From positions 36,305 through 47,153 of the forward strand of contig DENA01000015.1 in NCBI GenBank assembly GCA_002359465.1: 10,849 bases of DNA, read 5' to 3'. A program made the translations under genes and the position numbers. The first letter of the stretch is position 1. Every line of letters starts with the position of its first letter. The notes under the pieces were generated by a model. The model saw only the letters and a program-made list of their open reading frames with translations, did not search any database and was not told the DNA's origin. Source of the DNA: Ruminococcaceae bacterium UBA2656 (GTDB taxonomy: Bacteria > Bacillota > Clostridia > Oscillospirales > Acutalibacteraceae). Shown in pieces: positions 1-5,769 of the stretch.

Positions 1-692
1 AGGATCATCTTATTGGCATTCTTTTTTCGATCATGATAAACCGCAATGGAATGCCCGCCGTTTACTTTGACCAGCTTCATGCAGGGCACATCGGTCAGCC
101 CGTCGCCAATATAGATCATATTGCGGAAAGGAACGCGACGGCTGTCTTCGGGTGTAAATTCGTTCAGGCCCTTGTGCTCGGTCACATCCAGCACTCCTTT
201 GTTGATGCGGAACAGGAACTGTGTCTTGCTGGTATAATTCACCGCCATTGCCGGCCAGATTGCAAGGCTGTTTTCATCATAGCAATACTCCGCCGCGTAG
301 ATTTCTTTAAACTCCTTTGCGATTTGTGTTCCCATAATAATTTCCTTCAAGCCGGAGGAGATGATATAATGCTCAATTTCTACTCCGCAGGATTCCCCGT
401 ACCGGTTCACCCTTTTGAACCACGACTCCACTCCGGGGAAAAGCTGAACGCTTTTTCCCAACCTTTTAAACACTTCGCGGGTTAAAAGCATTTTACCCTC
501 CGCCTCCTGCTTCATAACCAGCATATAGGCGAGGATCTGGTCCATCCGGTGCTCCATCATAACAGCGCTGCATTTTGCCCAGAAGGATTCGGCATCCATA
601 CCGATTTCAGGGATAAACGCGTATTCCTGCATATCCTTCGGAGAAAGCGTTTTGTCAAAGTCATACAGAATTGCAACAATCGGTTTTCCCAT
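1..692 (-). CDS. HAD-superfamily phosphatase, phosphoserine-phosphatase-like (C-terminus beyond window)
   Basis: About 230 residues are visible from the ATG at 692-690; the frame runs off the left edge, so the C-terminus is missing. All four HAD motifs are present: DFDKT at residues 11-15 (nucleophile Asp11, acid/base Asp13), ISSG near 111-114, Lys156 in YTSKTQ, and GDGLTDVP at 196-203 with the Mg-binding aspartates. The family hydrolyses phosphate monoesters in the cytoplasm with Mg2+. The long insert between motifs I and II is a cap domain that sets substrate choice, so the substrate cannot be read here. GGGAG at 704-708 lies about 10 bases before this ATG. A second in-frame ATG at 701-699 sits too close to that site and is less likely. 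The neighbour upstream is a decayed alcohol dehydrogenase ended by its own terminator, so this gene is probably transcribed alone. Confidence 0.9.
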   Translation of the reverse strand, partial: MGKPIVAILYDFDKTLSPKDMQEYAFIPEIGMDAESFWAKCSAVMMEHRMDQILAYMLVMKQEAEGKMLLTREVFKRLGKSVQLFPGVESWFKRVNRYGESCGVEIEHYIISSGLKEIIMGTQIAKEFKEIYAAEYCYDENSLAIWPAMAVNYTSKTQFLFRINKGVLDVTEHKGLNEFTPEDSRRVPFRNMIYIGDGLTDVPCMKLVKVNGGHSIAVYHDRKKNANKMI

Positions 693-769
693 CGTTATCA
701 TTCTCCCTTCGCAGTGGTGGGGATTCCGGCCCCTTTTCAATATAGCAGCGGAAATATCCCAATATATCA

Positions 770-775
770 ATTATA
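770..775 (-). promoter_or_regulatory. Possible -10 box for the HAD phosphatase gene
   Basis: On the minus strand the sequence reads TATAAT, a perfect sigma-A -10 hexamer, about 78 bases before the ATG at 692. No convincing -35 hexamer lies 16-18 bases further upstream, so this is only a candidate. Confidence 0.3.
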
Positions 776-837
776 CACATTTGCCGTTCAAAATCCATCC
801 CATTCGCCCGTGCTGTCAATATTTTCTGCAATGAGAA

Positions 838-867
838 AAGCGCGGCAGGCAGATTCCGGCCGCGCTT
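838..867 (-). terminator. Intrinsic terminator behind the fucO remnant
   Basis: A perfect 9-bp inverted repeat (AAGCGCGGC at 838-846, GCCGCGCTT at 859-867) surrounds a 12-base loop. Read on the minus strand it is followed by TTTTCTC, a short U tract. It lies 30 bases beyond the stop codon of the fucO remnant, where that gene's terminator should be, and separates it from the HAD gene. Confidence 0.75.
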
Positions 868-897
868 ATAAATTCAGATTTTCCTGTAAAGAAACGC

Positions 898-1075
898 TTA
901 CATCATGGACTTGTAAAGGGCAATGATATCCTCCAGCGTGGGAAATAATCTCAATTGCTTTCAAATGCATCATGTCCGTCAGTTTCCACGCGCCTTTCGT
1001 AATGTATCCCTCAATCGCGTGGGTCAGGGCGTCCATACCCTAAGACGTTTCATTCAAAACGGTACGATAGGACAT
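898..1075 (-). pseudogene. fucO: Internally deleted iron-containing alcohol dehydrogenase (lactaldehyde reductase, FucO type)
   Basis: Three pieces of one FucO-like protein lie end to end. From the ATG at 1075 comes MSYRTVLNETS, the usual N-terminus, then an in-frame TAG at 1042-1040. In the same frame follows GMDALTHAIEGYITKGAW and the rest of a 33-residue block to about 941; its Asp and His match two of the four iron ligands of E. coli FucO. Shifted by one base, PTLEDIIALYKSMM and a TAA (900-898) give the C-terminus. Compared with the roughly 383-residue family, about 180 residues are missing between the first two pieces and about 145 between the last two, including the NAD-binding region and two iron-ligand histidines. 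The ribosome site GGAGGGA (1082-1088) and a downstream terminator are intact. The intact enzyme interconverts lactaldehyde and 1,2-propanediol; this copy cannot work. The deletion could be real or an assembly error. Confidence 0.85.
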
Positions 1076-1143
1076 GAGAAATCCCTCCAATTTAATATTC
1101 CATCGAAACAGAACGCGGTTTCTGTGCCGCTTATCTGTAATGG

Positions 1144-1217
1144 TTCCTGATAGCAAAATGCTTATATGCCATTATTTTACGTGATTATTATATCAGGAAG
1201 AAATCAGGAATTCAGGT
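1144..1217 (-). promoter_or_regulatory. Repeat-bearing promoter region of the fucO remnant
   Basis: On the minus strand TATAAT (1187-1192) is a perfect -10 hexamer without a good -35. TCAGGAA occurs at 1193-1199 and 1204-1210, exactly 11 bp apart, with a shorter TCAGG at 1212-1216. TTCCTGATA at 1144-1152 is a perfect 9-bp inverted copy of TATCAGGAA at 1191-1199. Helically phased repeats in place of a -35 suggest an activator site; the distant inverted copy may be a second site. This is inference from pattern and no regulator is assigned. Confidence 0.45.
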
Positions 1218-1280
1218 AAAATTAAATACATTTTCATGTGATTTCTTTTTATATCCTTTAGTGATTTTAGTTAAATAATT

Positions 1281-1309
1281 TTGTCATCAGTATAGGATCA
1301 TTGTATAAA
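1281..1309 (+). promoter_or_regulatory. Sigma-A-type promoter for the PocR-chemoreceptor gene
   Basis: TTGTCA (1281-1286) and TATAAA (1304-1309) each match consensus at five of six positions and are 17 bp apart. The start point would be near 1316, giving a leader of about 75 bases. The surrounding 1076-1391 holds no gene and is very AT-rich; besides this promoter it contains the minus-strand repeat region and the possible sigma-28 site. Confidence 0.6.
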
Positions 1310-1323
1310 TTATAAGTGTAATT

Positions 1324-1352
1324 TAATATCCGCAATTAAAGCAGGCCGATAA
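1324..1352 (+). promoter_or_regulatory. Possible sigma-28 (SigD/FliA) promoter
   Basis: GCCGATAA at 1345-1352 is identical to the -10 consensus of the flagellar/chemotaxis sigma factor. The best -35 is TAAT at 1324-1327 with a 17-base gap, slightly longer than the usual 14-16 and not the ideal TAAA. The gene it would drive carries a chemoreceptor signalling domain, which makes the match more credible. The leader would be about 30 bases. Confidence 0.4.
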
Positions 1353-1391
1353 TACGGTATATTATGAATAGAAAATGAAGGGGGAATTATT

Positions 1392-2438
1392 ATGATCAGT
1401 TTTTTGGAAGACGGCAATGTTAATATGAAATCAATCGAAATAGTCGATATTGTGGACATATCCCTGCTCCAGAAATTTCAGGACAATTTTGCTGTTGGGA
1501 TGAATTGCGCCAGCGTGACTGTCGACAGAAACGGTATTCCGATCACAAGGCCAAGCTGCTATACCAAATTCTGCGATGAATTTGTACATAAATCAAAAAT
1601 AGGCGACGAAAGATGCGCCATTTCCCATAACCACATGGGCGAACAGGCCGCGCGCACGGGCAGGCCGTTTATAGGACCATGTCACGCCGGGCTGATCGAT
1701 TTCGCCGCCCCCATTATTATCAACAACGAACTGATCGGTACCGTTCTGGGCGGTCAGGTCCTGACGGAAAAGCCAAACGAGGAAAACATCCGTAAAACTG
1801 CTATAGAAATTGAGACCAGTGAGGCCGGGCTTGTCCAAGCCGCAAATAAAGTGAACATTACAAACAAGAAGAGTATCAGCGCCGCGGCCGAGGTTTTGTT
1901 TATCGTGGTCAACACGCTGGCTGAAAACGGATTCGCCAGAATTGAGCTGGAGGTTCTGGCTAAACGTCTGGCGAATAAGTTCATTGAAATTTCATCCACT
2001 TTGGAGGAACTGGCAACATCGGCACAGAGCATTACAGGGCAGCAGCACGACCTGAATGAGGAAATTTCACAGGTTGAAAAATTGACTGAAGAAATCAACG
2101 GCGTACTGAAATCCATCACCGAAATCGCATCCTACACAAAGATTCTGGGCTTTAACGCCTCCATAGAATCCGCCCGTGTCGGCGAAGCCGGCAGAGGGTT
2201 TGAAGTAGTTGCCAGAGAAATACAGAACCTTTCCGAAAGTTCAGCGAAAACAGCCAACTATATCATGCAGCTGACCGACAAAATCAAGGCATCCATTAAA
2301 GAAACGGTCAACCATTCCCAAATTACGCTGCATACCACGGAGGAACAGTCCGGCGCAATGGAAGAGGTATCCGCCGCCATACAGGAATCTGTTCATCTGG
2401 CCGACCAGCTAAACGGGCTGATGAAGTCAATCAAATGA
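1392..2438 (+). CDS. Soluble sensor: PocR ligand-binding domain fused to methyl-accepting chemotaxis signalling domain
   Basis: The 348-residue protein has a PocR-type sensory domain at about residues 22-180 and a chemoreceptor signalling domain at about 190-348. The PocR part shows ITRPSCYTKFC, GDERC and RPFIGPCHAGLIDFAAPI, with cysteines at 39, 56, 61, 75 and 97; in the family this domain binds small hydrocarbon-type ligands and the cysteines may hold a metal. The signalling part shows the hairpin tip, FNASIESARVGEAGRGFEVV at 254-273, which contacts CheA/CheW in known receptors. There is no transmembrane segment and no HAMP domain, so it should act in the cytoplasm. The start is supported by AAGGGGG (1378-1384), 7 bases before the ATG; an internal Met12 is the only nearby alternative. 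No che genes are in view. It lies divergent from a fucO remnant, which fits a propanediol-type signal but does not prove it. Confidence 0.88.
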   Translation: MISFLEDGNVNMKSIEIVDIVDISLLQKFQDNFAVGMNCASVTVDRNGIPITRPSCYTKFCDEFVHKSKIGDERCAISHNHMGEQAARTGRPFIGPCHAGLIDFAAPIIINNELIGTVLGGQVLTEKPNEENIRKTAIEIETSEAGLVQAANKVNITNKKSISAAAEVLFIVVNTLAENGFARIELEVLAKRLANKFIEISSTLEELATSAQSITGQQHDLNEEISQVEKLTEEINGVLKSITEIASYTKILGFNASIESARVGEAGRGFEVVAREIQNLSESSAKTANYIMQLTDKIKASIKETVNHSQITLHTTEEQSGAMEEVSAAIQESVHLADQLNGLMKSIK

Positions 2439-2480
2439 ATCACGCAGCAGACCTCTGTTGTATACAAACTGATATAGGTA

Positions 2481-2513
2481 GGGGCTGTTCCAGCGCAAAG
2501 CTGAAACGGCCCC
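2481..2513. terminator. Hairpin between convergent genes, likely shared terminator
   Basis: GGGGCTGTTCCAGC (2481-2494) pairs with GCTGAAACGGCCCC (2500-2513) over 14 positions with two G-U pairs and a five-base loop. It sits between the chemoreceptor gene (stop at 2438) and the ABC lipoprotein gene (stop at 2529), which run toward each other. The U tract is poor on both sides, so efficiency is uncertain. Confidence 0.55.
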
Positions 2514-2528
2514 TTCCTGATGCCTATA

Positions 2529-3548
2529 TTATTTGACGTCCTTGATTGCCTGTTCGGCAAAAGAAGTATTGATCAGCTTGTCATACGGAACCTTCTGCTT
2601 CAGTTCGCCGGCCTGCGTCATAACCTCCTGCAAAAGGGAGAATTCTTCAGGCTTTAAAACCGGATTCGGACTCCACGCCTCAATATCTTTGTATCGCTGA
2701 GCGACCGTGGTGAGCAGCTTGACGTCCGAGTCGGGGAAGGAGGGCGCCATTGCCTTGGCAATTTCTTCCGGAGTGTGTGAATACACCCATTTCTGCCCTT
2801 TATAAACCGCCCTTGTAAAGCGGGCGATTAAGTCGGAATTTTTCTCAAGATAGCTCTTTTTGGCACAGTAGGCGGTATAGGGAATTTCTCCGCTTTCCTT
2901 GCCGATGGAGGCCACAATGTATCCTTTCCCCTTCGCTTCTATCTGGGATGCCGCCGGCTCAAACATCGTCACATAGTCCCCCGTGCCGTTGGTGAAGGCC
3001 GGGCCCATCAGCGCGTACTGAATGCTGTCGTCCAGCTTGGTGTCCTTGAACGGGTCAAGTCCGTTTTTGCGGATGACATATTGGAGGGTCATATACGGTA
3101 CGCCGCCCTTTCTTCCGGGCAGCACTACCTTATTGCGGATTTTATCCCATGTAAAATTCGGGTCTTTCTGACGCCCGACAAGGAAGGAGCCGTCGCGCTG
3201 CGTTACCAGCGCAAAAATCTGCGCGCTGTCCGTCTTCCCCTCGTTATAGACATAGATGGAAGCCTCCGGCCCTGCAAGGCCAATATCCGCGTTATTCGAC
3301 AGCACCGTCGACATTACCTTATCCGTGCCTTCCGCGGTGGTCAGTTCAAGGTCAATCCCTTCATCCGCGAAAAAGCCCAGATTGATTGCCGCATACTGCG
3401 GCGCGTAGAAAACGGAATGGGTGACTTCGCATACTTTAATTTTTACTTTTGCTTTGCTTTCGGTCGCGGTTTTTCCACATCCTGTGACAATTGTCAGCAT
3501 CATTGCAAGGCAGACCGCAGCGGCGGACCATTTCAACACCTTCTTCAT
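2529..3548 (-). CDS. ABC transporter substrate-binding lipoprotein, NitT/TauT (NMT1/THI5-like) family
   Basis: This is the extracellular solute-binding subunit of the importer encoded upstream. From the ATG at 3548 the protein has 339 residues and starts with a lipoprotein signal peptide: MKK, a hydrophobic stretch, then the lipobox VTGC with Cys24 as lipid anchor. The body matches the SsuA/TauA/NMT1 fold, for example YAPQYAAINLGFFADEGIDL and the NADIGLAGPEA segment near the binding cleft. The frame is open to another ATG at 3596, but that start would put 16 extra residues before the signal peptide; AAAGGGGT sits about 8 bases before 3548, so 3548 is preferred. The decamer ATGAAAGGGG occurs twice just upstream. 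It is the last gene of the operon, 87 bases after the permease. No enzyme gene is linked, so whether it binds a sulfonate, nitrate, pyrimidine or thiamine precursor cannot be said. Confidence 0.88.
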   Translation of the reverse strand: MKKVLKWSAAAVCLAMMLTIVTGCGKTATESKAKVKIKVCEVTHSVFYAPQYAAINLGFFADEGIDLELTTAEGTDKVMSTVLSNNADIGLAGPEASIYVYNEGKTDSAQIFALVTQRDGSFLVGRQKDPNFTWDKIRNKVVLPGRKGGVPYMTLQYVIRKNGLDPFKDTKLDDSIQYALMGPAFTNGTGDYVTMFEPAASQIEAKGKGYIVASIGKESGEIPYTAYCAKKSYLEKNSDLIARFTRAVYKGQKWVYSHTPEEIAKAMAPSFPDSDVKLLTTVAQRYKDIEAWSPNPVLKPEEFSLLQEVMTQAGELKQKVPYDKLINTSFAEQAIKDVK

Positions 3549-3577
3549 ACTCTTTACCCCTTTCATGAACTGTATTT

Positions 3578-3624
3578 GGGGAAATTCCCCTTTCATATCA
3601 AATAATCTGTTTTTTACCAGATTA
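3578..3624 (-). other. Hairpin and palindrome between permease and lipoprotein genes
   Basis: TAATCTG (3603-3609) and CAGATTA (3618-3624) form a perfect 7-bp stem with an 8-base loop just after the permease stop. Closer to the lipoprotein gene, GGGGAAATTCCCC (3578-3590) is palindromic around its central base and would hide the first of two GAAAGGGG copies. Such intra-operon hairpins often protect a segment of mRNA or alter subunit ratio; here that is inference only. Confidence 0.35.
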
Positions 3625-3635
3625 CGGTATCCTTC

Positions 3636-4442
3636 TTAATGTCCGTACCACTTCAGAACCAGCTTTTCCAGAAGCGCCACCGCCTCGTACATCAGCGCCG
3701 CAACAACGGATAGGATAATCACGCTGGCCATTACAAGATCCAGCTTAAAGACCTGGCCGCCGTAAACGATCAGATATCCCAGCCCGGCTTTTGACACAAG
3801 AAACTCGCCGGCGATGACACCGACCAGGGAAAGTCCGATGTTAATTTTCAAGGAATTGAACAATGTGGAAATATTATACGGGAATACGATTTTAATAAAA
3901 ATCTGTCTTTTGTTTGCCCCGAATGTGGAGGCCATGCGGATATATTCGTTATTGGTATGCCGAAACCCGTTCAGCATTTCCAGTACGGTAACAATAAGGG
4001 AAATCGCCAGCGCCATAAAAATAATCGCCCTCGTTCCCGCGCCGACAATAACAATAATAACGGGGCCAAGCGCAATTTTCGGCAGGCTGTTCAACACCAC
4101 CAGATAAGGCTCGCTCACCTTGGAAATAAAGCTGCTCCACCACAGTACAATCGCCAGCAGGGTGCCGAAAACAACCCCCAGCAGAAACCCAACCAGCGTT
4201 TCATAAACCGTAACACCCACATGCATGAACAGGTCGTTCTGCGCCATATTGAGAAAAGTCTGCCATACACGGGAAGGCTGGCTTAAAATAAAGCTGTCTA
4301 TCAGCCCCAGCCTCGCGGTTATTTCCCACTGTGCAATGAAAACAATCAGGACGGCAATTTGGCAGAAACGGATCATCTGTTTCCTCTGCTTTTTTTTATT
4401 CAGATAATTTGTGCGTTCTTGAGAAACCGGCGGCTTATTCAT
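3636..4442 (-). CDS. ABC transporter permease, NitT/TauT (SsuC-like) family
   Basis: The 268-residue integral membrane protein has about six hydrophobic segments (roughly 24-44, 75-101, 113-133, 138-157, 200-220 and 236-260). The binding-protein-dependent transport loop lies at about 168-189 (IRMASTFGANKRQIFIKIVF), with the conserved Gly and the following aromatic and basic residues that dock on the ATPase. The N-terminus is short, charged and cytoplasmic. Its ATG overlaps the end of the ATPase gene by 8 bases, so the two are probably translationally coupled. Length and layout are normal for SsuC/TauC relatives. The gene is in the middle of the ATPase-permease-lipoprotein operon and probably forms a homodimeric channel for the same unknown solute. 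Confidence 0.9.
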   Translation of the reverse strand: MNKPPVSQERTNYLNKKKQRKQMIRFCQIAVLIVFIAQWEITARLGLIDSFILSQPSRVWQTFLNMAQNDLFMHVGVTVYETLVGFLLGVVFGTLLAIVLWWSSFISKVSEPYLVVLNSLPKIALGPVIIVIVGAGTRAIIFMALAISLIVTVLEMLNGFRHTNNEYIRMASTFGANKRQIFIKIVFPYNISTLFNSLKINIGLSLVGVIAGEFLVSKAGLGYLIVYGGQVFKLDLVMASVIILSVVAALMYEAVALLEKLVLKWYGH

Positions 4443-5208
4443 CGACTGACAGCTCTTTCCATATATGGTCGAAGTAAGTTCTGAATTTGGGGCTGTTTCT
4501 GCAGCTCAGAGGAGTGCGGTTTTCATCTTCAAAGTCGATTTGGAGCATTTCTTTGACCCGGGCGGGCCGCGCGCTCAGCACCATGATTTTATCCCCCATG
4601 CTGATGCTTTCCGGTATATCGTGGGTCACCATGACGGTTGTAACATTTTCCCTTTTCAAAATACGGTAAACATCATCGGTTACGGTCAGCCGCGTCTGGT
4701 AATCCAGAGCGGAAAAGGCTTCATCCAACAATAAAATATCGGGATTAATCGCCAAAGTGCGGATCAGCGCCACCCTTTGCCGCATTCCTCCCGACAGCTG
4801 CGCGGGATATTTATCTCTGAATTCATAAAGTCCGTAGGTTTTTAAAAGCTGAACCACCCTTTCCCGGTTCTCCGGGGACAGCATCTTTCTCACCTCCAGG
4901 CCGAACAGCACATTTTTGTAAATCGTACGCCAGTCCAGCAGATTGTCGCGCTGAAGCATATACCCGATATGCGGGGAAGTACCTACAATTTTTTCCCCGT
5001 TTACGAACACTTCACCCGCCGTCGGTTTCAGCAGGCCGGCGATAATGGAAAGCAAGGTAGACTTTCCGCAGCCGCTTGGCCCGACAATACTGACAAATTC
5101 GCCTTTTTCCACAACAAAGCTGATGTCGTTCAGTGCGGTTATTTCACCGTTTTCCGCCTGATAGGTTGCTTCTATATTCTGTACTCTGAGTACGTCCAAC
5201 GGTATCAC
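4435..5208 (-). CDS. ABC transporter ATP-binding protein, NitT/TauT (SsuB-like) family
   Basis: All nucleotide-binding motifs are intact: Walker A GPSGCGKST (43-51), Q-loop MLQRDNL with Gln86, signature LSGGMRQR (138-145), Walker B DILLLDEAF (157-165) and switch His196 in VTHD. The C-terminal tail with SARPARVKE and a final Arg/Phe-rich segment is typical of the SsuB/TauB group. It powers import through the downstream permease on the inner membrane face. No ATG start is available: an in-frame TGA lies 12 bases before the GTG at 5208-5206. A TTG at 5199-5197 (first residues MDVLRVQN) is preceded at ideal distance by GAGGTGAT, a near-perfect anti-16S match, and may be the real start; that would shorten the protein by three residues. 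It is the first gene of the importer operon. Confidence 0.92.
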   Translation of the reverse strand: MIPLDVLRVQNIEATYQAENGEITALNDISFVVEKGEFVSIVGPSGCGKSTLLSIIAGLLKPTAGEVFVNGEKIVGTSPHIGYMLQRDNLLDWRTIYKNVLFGLEVRKMLSPENRERVVQLLKTYGLYEFRDKYPAQLSGGMRQRVALIRTLAINPDILLLDEAFSALDYQTRLTVTDDVYRILKRENVTTVMVTHDIPESISMGDKIMVLSARPARVKEMLQIDFEDENRTPLSCRNSPKFRTYFDHIWKELSVDE

Positions 5209-5271
5209 CTCATCTTCCGTTCATTCTTTTCAAAGGACAACGCGCCTAAAAAAATAGTTCGCCTCTGGTAT

Positions 5272-5300
5272 AAAATATGTTAAAAATATAGATTTGTGAA
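5272..5300 (-). promoter_or_regulatory. Likely promoter of the ABC importer operon
   Basis: Read on the minus strand, TTCACA (5295-5300, five of six to TTGACA) and TATTTT (5272-5277) are 17 bases apart, and AT-rich DNA surrounds them. The leader to the ATPase start would be about 60 bases. I looked for a THI-box or other known riboswitch core in this leader and saw none. Confidence 0.5.
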
Positions 5301-5372
5301 AATAGATCAATATTTATTTCGCGCCATTATGAGCAAAAATTGATTGCAACGCACACGCAGGGGGAATATCGG

Positions 5373-5405
5373 TTGAAAAAGATGAAATCCGTGTTACTAT
5401 AGTAA
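5373..5405 (+). promoter_or_regulatory. Promoter with palindromic operator ahead of the desulfurase remnant and tRNA thiolase
   Basis: TTGAAA (5373-5378) and TACTAT (5395-5400) with a 16-bp spacer form a reasonable sigma-A promoter. The perfect 12-bp palindrome TTACTATAGTAA (5394-5405) covers the -10 box, where a repressor dimer would block RNA polymerase. A second perfect palindrome, TTTGCCGGCAAA, lies at 5416-5427 in the leader. An Rrf2/IscR-type regulator would suit a sulfur gene, but the motif is not diagnostic. Confidence 0.5.
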
Positions 5406-5459
5406 TAACGTATTTTTTGCCGGCAAACAGGCCGGTCCAAAGCAAAAGAGAGGATTATT

Positions 5460-5760
5460 ATGATTTATTTTGATTACGCGGCCAACACGCCGGTCTGCGA
5501 AGAGGTTCTGCAAACGTTCTGCACGGTGTCGCAGGATTATATCGCCAACCCGAATTCCCCGTATCCGCTTGGACTCGCAGCAAAAGAACGCCTCGTGCTG
5601 CGCGCCGAACACCCCCTCCCGCCCGGTTTACGCGCTGACCAAAGACCGCCGCGCGGCGGTCTCCACTCTGCGCATCAGCCTGAGCCACCTGACCACACAG
5701 GAAGAAATCACCGCACTCTTAACGGCTTTCGACAGCTGTTATCATCAATTTGTAAAATAG
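5460..5760 (+). pseudogene. Cysteine desulfurase (NifS/IscS-like) reduced to its two ends
   Basis: From the ATG at 5460 (site AGAGGA at 5449-5454) the frame encodes a normal desulfurase N-terminus, MIYFDYAANTPV and IANPNSPYPLGLAAKERL, about 45 residues. Near 5592-5596 the homology jumps to the C-terminus in a frame shifted by one base: SCCAPNTPSRPVYALTKDRR, then STLRISLSHLTT and a TAG at 5758-5760, about 55 residues. Roughly 280 residues of a family of about 380 are absent, among them the pyridoxal-phosphate lysine and most of the cofactor pocket; the SCC may be what is left of the catalytic-Cys loop. Reading straight on from the ATG gives meaningless residues running into the next gene. Intact enzymes take sulfur from cysteine and hand it to FeS assembly or tRNA thiolation. 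The thiolase gene starts 9 bases later, so the two were one operon. It cannot be active. Confidence 0.87.
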
Positions 5761-5769
5761 AGGGACAAT

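Noticed and set aside
33..485. 150-residue plus-strand open frame at the left edge
   Set aside because: It is opposite the HAD phosphatase, whose four motifs are intact on the minus strand.
1187..1217. CRISPR-like short repeats
   Set aside because: The TCAGGAA copies are only 7 bp and 8-11 bp apart, with no spacer-repeat structure or cas genes; an operator is more likely.
5209..5300. Thiamine (TPP) riboswitch in the importer leader
   Set aside because: The importer family includes thiamine-precursor carriers, so I looked, but the conserved CTGAGA-type core and helices are not there.
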